A stretch of 64,000 bases of DNA, from positions 1 through 64,000 of the forward strand of contig NZ_BNDT01000004.1 of NCBI RefSeq assembly GCF_014905395.1, given 5' to 3'. The translations under genes were made by a program, and so were the position numbers. Below are positions 17,271-28,692 of the stretch, piece by piece. Source of the DNA: Lactococcus taiwanensis (lineage in GTDB: Bacteria; Bacillota; Bacilli; Lactobacillales; Streptococcaceae). Every line of letters starts with the position of its first letter. The stretch's first letter is position 1. Under the pieces are notes generated by a model, which worked only from the letters and a program-made list of their open reading frames with translations, ran no database searches and was not told the origin of the DNA.

Positions 17271-19013
17271 TTATTTTAGAAGTTTAAGGATATCGGCAGC
17301 TATCAGTTCTGGTGTCAAATGATAACGGTCATAAAGTTCACTGACCGGCACGGAATCATTGAACTCACGTTTCGCTCCATAGTTTAAAACCTTAACATCG
17401 TATTTGCCAAGGAAAGAAGCTACTTTTTGCCCAAAGCCTCCATCCAGGATTCCATCTTCAAGCGTCACGATCACCTCATGGTTTTCAGTCAATTTATCCA
17501 AAAAGTCTTCATCAAGATCATTGATAAACAAAGGGTTCACTAACGTTGGATGGATCCCTTTTTCAGCAAGCTTAGCAGCTACTTTTTCGCCATGTGAATA
17601 AAGTCCACCAAGTGCTAAGAGCGCCACTTTTTCACCTGCTTTTTCAAGTTGATAAGTACTTTCTGAGAAATCAGTCAATACAGTCGTTCTTGATTCAACC
17701 CCATGCTCTGGAAGTTGAATGACAACAGGCTCTTCATGTTGGGCCAAAGCCCAATCCAAAATTGCCGTAAACTCTTCTTGAGAAGTTGGTGCTAAATATT
17801 TCAGATTAGGAATATTAGAAATCCAAGTCATCGCTGATGAGCCTTGGTGAGTTTCATCAGATCCCGAAATTACTCCACCTTTGACAATAATAATCGCTGG
17901 CTCTTTGTTGATGGCAATGTCATGCCAAAGTTGGTCATAAGCGCGTTGCAAGAAAGTAGAATTATGGAAAATAATCGGACGAACACCCTCTGTAGCCATC
18001 GCTCCGCCAAAAGTAATTGTAAATTGTTCAGCGATCCCCGCATCAATATAACGTTCAGGGTATTTTGCTGCAAATTGTTTTAAGCCAAAAATACCTGGTA
18101 TTGCCGCATTAATTGCAACAAGTGGAATGCCTTCTGAAAGTTTTTGATCCATATAATCTAACATGATGCTCGTGTAAGATTTACCAGCAGGAGTTGCTTT
18201 CAAAGCTCCTGTTTCGAGTTCAAAAGCACCGCGCCAGTGGAAAGCTTCTTTATTTTCAGTAGCAGGAAGATAACCCCGCCCTTTTTCCGTATGAATGTGT
18301 AGGACAATCGGATGGTCGATTCCTTTTACTTCTTCAAAGAGTGAAATTAATGCTTCAAGATCATTCCCTTCTTCCAGGTACTTGTAATCTAAACCAAATG
18401 ACTTAAACAAGTTATTTTCAGCTTGTCCCTTTGTAGCACGTAATTCAGCTAGATTGCGGTAAAGTCCACCATGATTTTCGGCAATAGACATTTGGTTATC
18501 GTTTACAATAATAATAAGATTTCCATCAAAGTCACCGGCATTATTGAGTGCTTCCATTGCAAGACCACCAGAGAGAGAACCATCACCAATAATAGCAATA
18601 CGGTCGCCCTTCCCATTTGTCAGATCACGCGCTTTTGCCAAACCCAGTGCATTAGCAATAGATGTTGAAGTATGGCCTACTGTAAAGAAATCATGTTCTG
18701 ACTCATTTTGGTTTGTATAAGGCGTGATATCATGAAAATGTCCGTCTGTAAAACCTACTTTTCGACCTGTCAGAATCTTATGGGGATAAGTTTGATGTGA
18801 AACATCCCAGACAAATTTATCCACAGGTGAATCAAAAACTTTATGTAAAGCAATAGTCAGCTCAGTCACTCCAAGATTTGGACCGACGTGTCCTCCTACA
18901 TTTGATACTTTATGCAGGACAGTTTGACGTACTTCTTGCGCCAACTCTACCAACTCTTGACTGGTCAACTTTTTAACATCTTTAGGTGAATTAATACGAT
19001 CTAAAATCGCCAT
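17271..19013 (-). CDS. dxs: 1-deoxy-D-xylulose-5-phosphate synthase-like protein
   Basis: 580 residues, shorter than the 620–640 of most Dxs enzymes. It shows the transketolase layout: GGHVGPNLGVTELTIALH at about residue 40, thiamine-diphosphate/Mg motif GDGSLSGGLAMEALNNAG (about 143–160), and pyrimidine-half Glu in DAGIAEQFTITFGGAMA. Dxs condenses pyruvate and glyceraldehyde-3-phosphate. Lactococci are generally held to make isoprenoids through mevalonate, so here the product may feed thiamine or another route; I see no other MEP genes. The start is supported by AGAAAGAGG. Confidence 0.85.
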   Translation of the reverse strand: MAILDRINSPKDVKKLTSQELVELAQEVRQTVLHKVSNVGGHVGPNLGVTELTIALHKVFDSPVDKFVWDVSHQTYPHKILTGRKVGFTDGHFHDITPYTNQNESEHDFFTVGHTSTSIANALGLAKARDLTNGKGDRIAIIGDGSLSGGLAMEALNNAGDFDGNLIIIVNDNQMSIAENHGGLYRNLAELRATKGQAENNLFKSFGLDYKYLEEGNDLEALISLFEEVKGIDHPIVLHIHTEKGRGYLPATENKEAFHWRGAFELETGALKATPAGKSYTSIMLDYMDQKLSEGIPLVAINAAIPGIFGLKQFAAKYPERYIDAGIAEQFTITFGGAMATEGVRPIIFHNSTFLQRAYDQLWHDIAINKEPAIIIVKGGVISGSDETHQGSSAMTWISNIPNLKYLAPTSQEEFTAILDWALAQHEEPVVIQLPEHGVESRTTVLTDFSESTYQLEKAGEKVALLALGGLYSHGEKVAAKLAEKGIHPTLVNPLFINDLDEDFLDKLTENHEVIVTLEDGILDGGFGQKVASFLGKYDVKVLNYGAKREFNDSVPVSELYDRYHLTPELIAADILKLLK

Positions 19014-19044
19014 TTTTTCCTCTTTCTAACAATGAAAATTAGCG

Positions 19045-19066
19045 TTACTGACAGGGCTGTCAGTAA
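19045..19066. repeat. TACTGAC palindrome copy 4
   Basis: Perfect arms with centre AGGGCT, between ciaH and dxs. Confidence 0.8.
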
Positions 19067-19101
19067 CAAACATCTCATTGTTTACATTTTCGTTTATTAT
19101 T

Positions 19102-20463
19102 TTACAACTTTTGAAAGATTTTTGCAGGATTTGTAATCGGGTTATCCAGACGAAGTCGAATGACGAATTTCGTACCTTGCGGCTTATTATCTTCCACTGT
19201 GATTTTACCATTATAGGCGTCCACGATCTGTTTTGCAAGTGACAATCCTAAACCAAGTCCACCTTTTTGACGCGTACGTGCTTTATCTACGCGGAAGAAA
19301 CGGTCGAATATTTTCTTTTTATCCTCATCCGAGATGCCTTCTCCATTATCCGCTACCGTGAAAATTAAAATTCCGCCAGCCTTCTGGACATCTAGAGAGA
19401 TTTCGCCGTTATCATGGGTATACTTCAAGGCATTATCAAACAAAATGGTTAAGAGCTGTTTAATCAGAGCTTGATCAAGATTAATTGTTCCATCTAACTT
19501 CAAATTACCCGTGAATGATTTGCCTGCATTTTCAGCAAGCATCTCATAACTACTAAAAATATTTTCAAAGTAACTTGCCGTGGTGGGCTCTGGACTAATC
19601 TTAATTCCCGATTCACGACGTGCTAAATTTAAAAGATTAGTGGTTAGTAAGCGCATGTTGCGTACTTCTGACAAACTTTCCGAGATGTTCTCTGACTCAT
19701 CGATAATTGTTGAGGTCGGATTTTGAAAAAGCAACTCTAACCGATTTTGCAAAATTGCTAGAGGGGTCCGCAATTCGTGAGAAGCATTTTCCACAAATTC
19801 TTTTTGCTTTTCATAAGCTGAAAGGATAGGTTTTAAGGTCCAATTAGCCAGATACAAACTAATTACTACGGACAAGAGCCAAAAAGCAATCATCGTCGTG
19901 ATAATGACAAACATCGCCCGACTCATTGCATCCTGAATCTGGTCAACATTTGAAAAGATTTGCACATACACGGGTGTGATACTTCCGTCAACATTGTTGA
20001 TAATAAAGCGGGAAGTTAAATAACGATAGTGCCAATCATCCCCATAGGGATTATTCACCGATACCGATGAAATCGAATTAAGTTGGCTCTCTTTGAACTT
20101 CATTGACTTTTGTAAATGGGTCAAGACGAAATCTGAGCTCTGAGCCGTGCTACTTGACGGCATGAAGCTCTCACCATCCGAATTATAAAAGATAACACTG
20201 TTATTTGGCCCATAATCTCCTCTACTTTGAGGACTATTGGTACCTAACTGATTATTTGCGGCATCTTGTAAGAAAGCTTGATTCTGGGACAGGTCTCGTA
20301 AATTTTGGTCAGTCGCACGATACATTCCCAACTGCATAACTTGTATAATAATCACTGCTAAAGCGACAAAAATTACTGTAAAAGCTAGAAAAAAATGAAG
20401 GAAATTCTTCCCATCATTCTTTACAATTGCCGAAGATTTTATTTTTTTAATTACTTTCTTCAA
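19102..20463 (-). CDS. ciaH: CiaH-type sensor histidine kinase
   Basis: 453 residues. A first helix is at about 25–48, then an extracytoplasmic sensor of about 130 residues (50–185), and a second helix at about 187–207. The HisKA domain carries phospho-His near residue 228 (ENASHELRTPLAIL). The ATPase has N box (FDNALKYT), G1 (DNGEGIS) and GLGLGLSLAKQI. It pairs with the CiaR-like regulator directly upstream. In streptococci CiaRH responds to cell-wall stress and affects beta-lactam tolerance and competence. The start is TTG with a modest ribosome site. Confidence 0.85.
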   Translation of the reverse strand: MKKVIKKIKSSAIVKNDGKNFLHFFLAFTVIFVALAVIIIQVMQLGMYRATDQNLRDLSQNQAFLQDAANNQLGTNSPQSRGDYGPNNSVIFYNSDGESFMPSSSTAQSSDFVLTHLQKSMKFKESQLNSISSVSVNNPYGDDWHYRYLTSRFIINNVDGSITPVYVQIFSNVDQIQDAMSRAMFVIITTMIAFWLLSVVISLYLANWTLKPILSAYEKQKEFVENASHELRTPLAILQNRLELLFQNPTSTIIDESENISESLSEVRNMRLLTTNLLNLARRESGIKISPEPTTASYFENIFSSYEMLAENAGKSFTGNLKLDGTINLDQALIKQLLTILFDNALKYTHDNGEISLDVQKAGGILIFTVADNGEGISDEDKKKIFDRFFRVDKARTRQKGGLGLGLSLAKQIVDAYNGKITVEDNKPQGTKFVIRLRLDNPITNPAKIFQKL

Positions 20464-20488
20464 ATTTTCTCGTTTCTAGATTCACTCC

Positions 20489-20525
20489 TTACTGACAGCT
20501 CGGTAAGTGCCCTTTCTATCAGTAA
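20489..20525. repeat. Degenerate TACTGAC palindrome between ciaR and ciaH
   Basis: TTACTGAC and ATCAGTAA face each other over a 21-nt centre, suggesting a decayed or expanded copy in this 83-bp gap. Confidence 0.5.
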
Positions 20526-20546
20526 AAGCAAATCTTTGCTAAATCA

Positions 20547-21215
20547 TTATCTCAAAATATAGCCTACATTTCGCAGGGTGGAGAGATTGTTTACAAACTC
20601 TGTATCTTTCAATTTTTTTCGAATTTTACTCATATAAACTTCAACAACCGTTACCGTTGTATCACTATCATAGCCCCAAATCCGGTCAAAAATTTGTTCT
20701 TTTGGGAGAATAACATTTTGATTTTGCATCAAGTAAACGACCAAATCAAATTCTTTCCCAATCAAATCTACTGCTTTATCCCCCACCATGGTGGACTTAT
20801 TAGAGAGATTCAAACGCACTTCACCGTAGCTTAAACCATGTGAATCTTCCAACTTACCGGTCCGTTTCAAAAGTGCTTGAATGCGCGCTTTTAATTCATC
20901 CAGATAAAAAGGCTTCGTGAGGTAATCATCAGCACCAATATCAAATCCATGCATTTTATCATCCAAAGATTCCTTTGCTGTCATAATTAACACCGGAGTT
21001 TCTACATTTTGCTCGCGCAACTCTTTGAGTACTTCAAAACCATTTTTTTCTGGGAGCATCAAATCAAGCAAAATCAAATCATAAATCCCTAATTCTGCTT
21101 CGTAGAGGCCTTCTACCCCATCATAAACCTGTTTGACCTCCGCAAAAGATTTTAAAAAGTCATATACCGACTTTGAAAGTGACAAATCATCCTCTACCAA
21201 TAATATTTTAATCAT
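20547..21215 (-). CDS. ciaR: CiaR-type response regulator (OmpR family)
   Basis: 222 residues. The receiver domain is 1–115 with acidic pocket EDD (8–10), phospho-acceptor Asp51 ([12 protein letters not shown]) and Lys in LTKPF. The OmpR/PhoB DNA-binding domain is about 125–222. Much of the receiver ([35 protein letters not shown]) is nearly identical to streptococcal CiaR. I place the start at the ATG at 21215: AAGAGG is too close to the ATG three codons earlier. A CiaR-type direct repeat upstream suggests autoregulation. Confidence 0.87.
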   Translation of the reverse strand: MIKILLVEDDLSLSKSVYDFLKSFAEVKQVYDGVEGLYEAELGIYDLILLDLMLPEKNGFEVLKELREQNVETPVLIMTAKESLDDKMHGFDIGADDYLTKPFYLDELKARIQALLKRTGKLEDSHGLSYGEVRLNLSNKSTMVGDKAVDLIGKEFDLVVYLMQNQNVILPKEQIFDRIWGYDSDTTVTVVEVYMSKIRKKLKDTEFVNNLSTLRNVGYILR

Positions 21216-21355
21216 CGAATCCATTCCTCTTCACATTTCCGAGCTCGAAAAAATTTTCTCTCATCTGTCCCTTTAGGCTCAATAAAGTCGACTAGAATGC
21301 GCTCTTCCCTTTCTTTTTATTTTACACTATTATGTTATTTTTGTCTTGTATTGGA

Positions 21356-21372
21356 CTTAAACTTGACTTAAA
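21356..21372 (-). promoter_or_regulatory. CiaR-type direct repeat upstream of ciaR
   Basis: The minus strand reads TTTAAG-TCAAG-TTTAAG, an exact match to the streptococcal CiaR site TTTAAG-N5-TTTAAG. A candidate -10 (TAAAAT, 21319–21324) with a weak -35 lies further downstream. Confidence 0.65.
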
Positions 21373-21380
21373 TGAAACTA

Positions 21381-21408
21381 AAAAGCTAGACCTCAGATTC
21401 TAGCTTTA
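21381..21408 (-). terminator. Terminator at the end of malR
   Basis: AAAGCTAGA and TCTAGCTTT form a 9-bp stem spanning the malR stop codon; the trailing minus-strand sequence is only moderately T-rich. Confidence 0.6.
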
Positions 21409-22367
21409 GTTGTTTCTCGCTCGATAAGTTGAAAGGGAATAATTGTTTTTTCAGGTAATTTTTCCTCTTCATCTCGTAAATCAAGAAATTTTTTTACTGC
21501 TGTTGCTCCCAATTGTTCAATATTGATATCAAAAGTAGTCAAATAAGGATGAATAATCGTTGTAAAAATAGAATTATTATAAGTGATGATACTGATGTCC
21601 TCTGGGACACGGAGACCTTGGCTGGTTAACTGCTTTACTACTTTCAAGGCCAGCACGTCATCAATCACAACCAGAGCCGTTTCATTAGTAACAGAAAAAT
21701 CACGATCCATCACTAACAACTTCTCGTTTATTCCGTAACGTTGGGCCTCATCTTTAAAGCCATGATAACGTTCTTCAAAAACCTCCCCTTGCGTGGTATC
21801 AGTGACAAAGGAAATATTTTCATGATGCAAGTCTACTAAGTGATGGACTGCCTCTCTTCCTAGGAGCATGTTATCATTATCCACATGCGTAATTTCGTTT
21901 TTATGGTCTGAAGGTGTCCCCACAAGGACGAACGGGATTTTATTATTTAGTAAATATTCCCTAATCGGATCACTTTTTCCGGCATAAAGCACAATAAAGC
22001 CATCCACTCTTTTTTCGGAGTACTGCAATTCGACCTGTTTTTTGAGTTGGGCCACAGTATGACCTGTCGCAATCGCAACTGAAATATCATAATCACGTGC
22101 TGTTTCATTGATAGAAGATAGAATCTTCATATAAAAAGGTTGACTTTCCTTATCATTCACTGCAGGGAAAACAACACCAATCGTATTGGTTTTTCCAGAA
22201 GCCAGTACCTGAGCAGCGGCGTTACGCCGATAGCCTAACTCATGCATGGCTTTGCGCACCTTAGCTTTGGTTTTATCACTAATTTCAGAGCTATCTTTAA
22301 TCGCACGGCTGACTGTTGAAGCGTTAACTCCAGCCTTCTTAGCGACATCTTTTATAGTAACTGCCAT
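21393..22367 (-). CDS. malR: LacI-family regulator of the maltose genes (MalR)
   Basis: 324 residues. The N-terminal helix-turn-helix is typical LacI (VTIKDVAKKAGVNASTVSRAI), with a hinge helix at about 47–58 (AAQVLASGKTNTIG) and a periplasmic-binding-like effector domain to the end. It lies last in the maltose cluster, 145 bp after mapA. I infer that it binds the GCAAACGTTTGC-type sites at the divergent malE/neopullulanase promoters. The frame runs 14 codons further upstream, but AGGAAG before the ATG at 22367 and the family start fit better. Confidence 0.85.
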   Translation of the reverse strand: MAVTIKDVAKKAGVNASTVSRAIKDSSEISDKTKAKVRKAMHELGYRRNAAAQVLASGKTNTIGVVFPAVNDKESQPFYMKILSSINETARDYDISVAIATGHTVAQLKKQVELQYSEKRVDGFIVLYAGKSDPIREYLLNNKIPFVLVGTPSDHKNEITHVDNDNMLLGREAVHHLVDLHHENISFVTDTTQGEVFEERYHGFKDEAQRYGINEKLLVMDRDFSVTNETALVVIDDVLALKVVKQLTSQGLRVPEDISIITYNNSIFTTIIHPYLTTFDINIEQLGATAVKKFLDLRDEEEKLPEKTIIPFQLIERETTKARI

Positions 22368-22512
22368 TTTTTCTTCCTGAGATTCGCTCAGACTGGAAAT
22401 TTCCAGCACTCCTTTCTTACAGTGTTCTCGGATTATTATTTTCCCAAATTTTTACTTATTTTTCAATAGTTTTCAGGAGTTGACAAGAAAATGTCTTTTT
22501 TTCGACACCTTT

Positions 22513-24774
22513 TTATTTCGTTTCTGTCACATAATTTGTAATTAACTCAATAGTTTTCCCATACACGTCTAATTTCAGGGCTTTCCCCTTAAGCAATTCA
22601 AGCTCCACTTTTTCCCCGACTGAAATTTTAAGAAGACGTCCTCGGTAGTTAATGTGAAAAGCGTAGCCAGTCCAAACTTCCGGCAAGAAGGGCGCAAAAC
22701 TCAATTTACCGTTCCAAGTTTTCATTTGAGCAAAGCCATGCACAATCGCTAACCATGAACCCGTCATCGAAGTGATATGTAAGCCATCTTCTGTATCATT
22801 ATTATAGTCATCCAGATCCAATCGGGCCGTGCGTTCATACATTTCAACTGCTTTATCAGCAAACCCTAGCTCTGCTGCTAAAATGGCATGAATGGATGGT
22901 GAGAGCGAACTCTCATGCACTGTCAAAGGTTCATAAAACTCAAAGTTTTTTCTCTTTTGTTCCATCGTATAATGGTCACCAAACAAGTAAATTCCTTGCA
23001 AAACATCTGCCTGCTTGATATAAGGGCTACGTAAAACGCGATCCCAAGACCAATTTTGGTTGAGCGGAAGATTTTTAGGGTCTAAGTCAGCCACCGGTGT
23101 TAAATCTTTATCAAGATATCCATCATGTTGAACAAATATACCAAGCGTCTCATCCTCCGGAAGATACATCTTTTGAATAATCTCTTCCCATTTTTGCTTT
23201 TCTTTTTGACTCACCTTCAAATCTTCTCGCGGATACTTTTGAAGACTTTCAAGGGTATATTTTAAAACCCAAGTCGCTAACGTATTAGTGTACCAGTTAT
23301 TATTGATATTATTTTCATATTCGTTTGGTCCTGTCACACCGTGAATCATATACTTGTCATTTCGTTTACTATAGTGGACACGATCAGCCCAGAAACGGGC
23401 GATTTCGACCAATACTTCCAAACCTTCATTTGCCAGATAGGTTTCATCCCCAGTATAATTGGTATAGTTGTAAATGGCATAGGCCATTGCGCCATTTCTG
23501 TGAATTTCTTCAAAGGTAATTTCCCACTCGTTGTGGCATTCGATACCGGTAAAAGTAACCATTGGATAAAGAGCTCCTGCCAAACCTTGTTGTCTTGCGT
23601 TATGTTGTGCTTGAGGCAACTGTTGATGACGATATTTGAGGAGATTTTTGGTGACAGCTGTATCAGCTAGTGCTAAATAAAGTGGGACAGCATAGGCTTC
23701 TGTATCCCAGTACGTAGCCCCACCATATTTTTCACCAGTAAAACCTTTAGGGCCAATATTGAGTCGCTCATCTTCGCCATAGTAAGTGCTAAAAAGTTGG
23801 AAAAGATTAAAGCGAATCCCTTGTTGCGCTTCATCCGATCCATCAATTTGTACATCCGCAAGTTCCCAACGCTTTGCCCAAGCTTGCGCCTGTGCTGTAA
23901 AAAGTTGTTCATAAGTTTGAGCATTAACTTCTTGGCTTAATTCCTCTGACACTTTGGTCAGCTCAGGAAGCGTTTGGTAATCTCGGCTGGTCAGAACAAG
24001 GACGCGTTTTTCAAAGCTGAGAGGTCTTGCTGGTTTCAATTCCCCTTCAAAGTAGTCTATTACCTGATCTTCCAAGCTTTCTTGATTTGTACGATGGAAA
24101 TCTCCTTTGAAAGTTTGCTTTGTTAAAACTGTAAATTGCTCCACTCCAAAAAGATTAGGAACGGTTTCGCTGATTAAGAACGATCCATCGCTTGTATTTT
24201 CAGTTTTTAAGGTTTTCCAAAATTTTTCATCATAATTTGCATCTTCATTGTGTACATCGGCATCAATAACTGATTCCAGGCGAATATCATGACTTTTCCC
24301 GTCTGTTGCTTCAAATGAAAACCTGAAAACTGCAAGTTCTGGTGTGGCGATTGAAAAGAAGCGCTCTACGACTACCTGAACTCCGCCTACCACATAACGA
24401 TAGGTTAGAACCCCCTGTTTCATATCTAGAGCCATCTCAAAATCTGCTAGATCAGCAATCGCCAAGTCAATCTCACTCTGATCAATCAACAAGCTGACCT
24501 TTGCAAAATTCACTGCATTGATGGCTTTACCAAAGTATTCGGGGTAGCCATTTTTCCACCAACCAACGCGGGTTTTATCGGGGAACCACACCCCTGCAAT
24601 ATAAGTTCCTTGGTGATGATCAGCACTAAACGTTTCACTAAAATTACCGCGCATCCCCATATAACCATTTCCAATAGAGGTAAGCGATTCTTGGAGACGC
24701 CGATTTTCTACTTCTACCTTATTTGCAGTGATTTTCCAGGGATCAATGCCCATGATTCGTTTAATTTGTTTCAT
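22513..24774 (-). CDS. mapA: Maltose phosphorylase (GH65)
   Basis: 753 residues, the family length. It has an N-terminal beta-sandwich, a linker and an (alpha/alpha)6 barrel with the general-acid Glu in [14 protein letters not shown] (about residue 484). The substrate-site segment [16 protein letters not shown] is present. The enzyme splits maltose with phosphate into beta-glucose-1-phosphate and glucose. Trehalose and kojibiose phosphorylases share the fold, but the location among malto-oligosaccharide genes favours maltose. No beta-phosphoglucomutase gene is in the window. The ribosome site is AAGGAAG. Confidence 0.88.
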   Translation of the reverse strand: MKQIKRIMGIDPWKITANKVEVENRRLQESLTSIGNGYMGMRGNFSETFSADHHQGTYIAGVWFPDKTRVGWWKNGYPEYFGKAINAVNFAKVSLLIDQSEIDLAIADLADFEMALDMKQGVLTYRYVVGGVQVVVERFFSIATPELAVFRFSFEATDGKSHDIRLESVIDADVHNEDANYDEKFWKTLKTENTSDGSFLISETVPNLFGVEQFTVLTKQTFKGDFHRTNQESLEDQVIDYFEGELKPARPLSFEKRVLVLTSRDYQTLPELTKVSEELSQEVNAQTYEQLFTAQAQAWAKRWELADVQIDGSDEAQQGIRFNLFQLFSTYYGEDERLNIGPKGFTGEKYGGATYWDTEAYAVPLYLALADTAVTKNLLKYRHQQLPQAQHNARQQGLAGALYPMVTFTGIECHNEWEITFEEIHRNGAMAYAIYNYTNYTGDETYLANEGLEVLVEIARFWADRVHYSKRNDKYMIHGVTGPNEYENNINNNWYTNTLATWVLKYTLESLQKYPREDLKVSQKEKQKWEEIIQKMYLPEDETLGIFVQHDGYLDKDLTPVADLDPKNLPLNQNWSWDRVLRSPYIKQADVLQGIYLFGDHYTMEQKRKNFEFYEPLTVHESSLSPSIHAILAAELGFADKAVEMYERTARLDLDDYNNDTEDGLHITSMTGSWLAIVHGFAQMKTWNGKLSFAPFLPEVWTGYAFHINYRGRLLKISVGEKVELELLKGKALKLDVYGKTIELITNYVTETK

Positions 24775-24789
24775 TTTTTATTTCTTCCT

Positions 24790-26397
24790 TTACTTCTTAT
24801 AAACCTGATATTCAAAAGGGGCTAAGGACATGCTTCGTTCAAAAGGACGTGGCTGACTGCTTAAGATGCTTTGGTAATTACTGACAGATCCGTCAGTAAA
24901 CGCTTCTACTTTTGAAAAATCTAAATGCGCTTTTTTCGTCCCTAGATTAACGATGACTAAAAATTCATCACGCGTATAAACTAACACCTGCGGATGTCGC
25001 TCAAAGTAAAAATAGATTGAGCCACTAGCAATGGCTTGATTATCGTGGCGCAATTGAATTAGTTTTTGATAGAGTTCAAAAAGTTCCGTTTGTTTTTCAG
25101 CATTAACTTGAGGGTAATTAGGATGAATGTCCATCCAGGGACGGCCTGTCGTAAAACCTGCATTCGCCTTGTCAGACCATTGCATTGGGGTTCTGGCATG
25201 CTCCCGGCTATCTTGTGTCACTTTTTGCAAAGCCTCTTGAGCTGACAAGTCCGTCAGTAAATTCTCGTATTGCGCAATGACTTCTTCTGAGCGCAACTGA
25301 TCAGAGGAAGTAAACGGGAAGTTACGCATTCCTAGCTCTTGCCCTTGATAGATAAAGGGCGTGCCCCGTAAAAGCATATAACTCACCGCAAGGGCTTTAG
25401 CGGAGGCTAATGATCCGTCTCCAAAGACATCAATGCTACGCGGTTGATCGTGATTCTCTAGATAAAGGGCGTTCCAGCCCCGGGCTAGTAAATCATTTTG
25501 CCAACGCATGATCACTTTTTTGTAACCATAAATCGATCCTCGACCATTTGCTTTTCTCACATTGTGTTCCAGCTCAAAAATCATATTGACATAGCCCTTT
25601 TCGTCAGTCCAATCAGGCGCTTGCATTGATCGTACACCAGAGGCTTCGCCAACTGTTAATGCGCCATATGAATCAAAAATTGCTTTTAGTTCCGTCATAT
25701 AGTCTTCAATACCTGAGACATTCATAAAAGGAACCCATGGCCCATCACCTCGCCAAGACTTAATCTTGTATGACCAGGGCATTTTTTGAAGGTGAGAAAT
25801 AGCATCCAGACGAAAGCCATCCACACCTAATTCCAGCCACCAGCGAACCATTTTATAAATCTCTTGTCGTACTTTGGGATTTTTCCAGTTTAAATCAGGC
25901 TGCTCTTTTGCAAAAGCATGAAAATACGCTTGTTCTGTTTTCTTATCATAAGTCCAAGCTGATCCTCCAAAAAAGGATCGCCATTCGTTAGGAAGTTGCT
26001 GAGCTGTAGCATCTTCCCATAAGTAAAAATCTCGATAGGGGTTATCTTTAGACTTTTTACTTTCTAAAAACCAAGGATGTTGATCCGAAGTATGATTAAC
26101 TACCAAATCCATGATAACCTTCAGTCCATATTCGTGGGATTTATGAAGTAAAGTCTTAAAATCCTCTAAACTTCCAAAACGCTCATCAATCGCATAATAA
26201 TCTGAAATATCATAGCCACCATCTACCTGTGGACTTTTATAAATTGGATTAATCCATATAAAATCAACACCTAACTGCTGGATATAAGGCAGCTTTTCAA
26301 TAATGCCTTGAAGGTCACCAATGCCATCTCCATTCGTATCTTTAAAAGACTTAGGATAAATTTGATAGCCTACCATTTTACGAAAATCATTTTCCAT
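24790..26397 (-). CDS. agl: Oligo-1,6-/alpha-glucosidase (GH13_31)
   Basis: About 535 residues. GH13 motifs: [14 protein letters not shown], nucleophile Asp at about residue 195 (DGFRLDAISHLQ), acid Glu at about 251 (VGEASGV) and ENHDQPR. The Val in DLVVNHT is the subfamily marker of enzymes acting on alpha-1,6 links. It releases glucose from short (iso)malto-oligosaccharides in the cytoplasm. Its ATG overlaps the end of maa by 11 bp; a 15-codon upstream extension lacks support. Two copies of the TACTGAC palindrome lie inside the reading frame. Confidence 0.85.
   Translation of the reverse strand: MENDFRKMVGYQIYPKSFKDTNGDGIGDLQGIIEKLPYIQQLGVDFIWINPIYKSPQVDGGYDISDYYAIDERFGSLEDFKTLLHKSHEYGLKVIMDLVVNHTSDQHPWFLESKKSKDNPYRDFYLWEDATAQQLPNEWRSFFGGSAWTYDKKTEQAYFHAFAKEQPDLNWKNPKVRQEIYKMVRWWLELGVDGFRLDAISHLQKMPWSYKIKSWRGDGPWVPFMNVSGIEDYMTELKAIFDSYGALTVGEASGVRSMQAPDWTDEKGYVNMIFELEHNVRKANGRGSIYGYKKVIMRWQNDLLARGWNALYLENHDQPRSIDVFGDGSLASAKALAVSYMLLRGTPFIYQGQELGMRNFPFTSSDQLRSEEVIAQYENLLTDLSAQEALQKVTQDSREHARTPMQWSDKANAGFTTGRPWMDIHPNYPQVNAEKQTELFELYQKLIQLRHDNQAIASGSIYFYFERHPQVLVYTRDEFLVIVNLGTKKAHLDFSKVEAFTDGSVSNYQSILSSQPRPFERSMSLAPFEYQVYKK
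24878..24899. repeat. TACTGAC palindrome inside the agl reading frame
   Basis: Perfect TTACTGAC-N6-GTCAGTAA (centre AGATCC), translated as part of FTDGSVSNYQS near the C-terminus of the glucosidase. Confidence 0.8.
25239..25260. repeat. TACTGAC palindrome (left arm partial) inside agl
   Basis: CTGAC-N6-GTCAGTAA with centre AAGTCC; coding, within NLLTDLSAQEAL. Confidence 0.65.
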
Positions 26398-26992
26398 AAT
26401 ATTTTTCTTCTTTTTCTTCCCAAAAAACTCGATCTTCATCATCTATCTTGCGCAAGATCCGCGCAGGGTTACCCACTGCAATGACATTTGGCGGTAAGCT
26501 TTTAGTCACAACACTTCCTGAACCTACAATGGTGTTCTCTCCAATTTCAACACCAGGATTGACAATAACGCCAGCACCTAACCACACCCGGTCGCCAATC
26601 TTAATCGCCTGTGCATATTCCAGACCTCGCCCTCGCACCGCCGCATCAATCGGATGGGTCGCTGTAATCAAGCTTACACGTGGACCAAACATAACATCAT
26701 CTCCAATGGATATCGGAGCAACATCCAAAAAGATACAATCTAAATTGGCATAAAAATTTTCACCAATCTTTGTATTAAAACCATAATCAACATAAAGCGG
26801 GGGATTGACATAAATCTGCTCACCAGTCTTGCCAAATAATTTCTTTTCTAATTGAACGATCTTTTCTTTTTCAAGACTATGGAGTTGGTTAATTTCTTGT
26901 ACTAGAGCTCTTGATTTATCCGGACGATAAGCTGCTTCAATTTTTTCAGCACTATAGAGTTGCCCCGATATCATTTTGTGGTATTCACTCAT
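26387..26992 (-). CDS. maa: Maltose O-acetyltransferase (hexapeptide-repeat acetyltransferase)
   Basis: 201 residues. It has an N-terminal Mac domain (residues 1–55, starting MSEYHKMISGQLY) followed by left-handed beta-helix hexapeptide repeats (IGDDVMFGPRVSLITATHP, IGDRVWLGAGVIVNPGVEIGENTIVGSGSVV). The catalytic His is in TATHPID. It transfers acetyl from acetyl-CoA to maltose or glucose, thought to detoxify excess free sugar. It overlaps the agl start and has a strong GGGAGG ribosome site, so it is in the operon. Confidence 0.9.
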   Translation of the reverse strand: MSEYHKMISGQLYSAEKIEAAYRPDKSRALVQEINQLHSLEKEKIVQLEKKLFGKTGEQIYVNPPLYVDYGFNTKIGENFYANLDCIFLDVAPISIGDDVMFGPRVSLITATHPIDAAVRGRGLEYAQAIKIGDRVWLGAGVIVNPGVEIGENTIVGSGSVVTKSLPPNVIAVGNPARILRKIDDEDRVFWEEKEEKYYGK

Positions 26993-27012
26993 CTTGTTGA
27001 CCTCCCAAATTT

Positions 27013-28685
<1,673 letters not shown>

Positions 28686-28692
28686 ATCCTAT

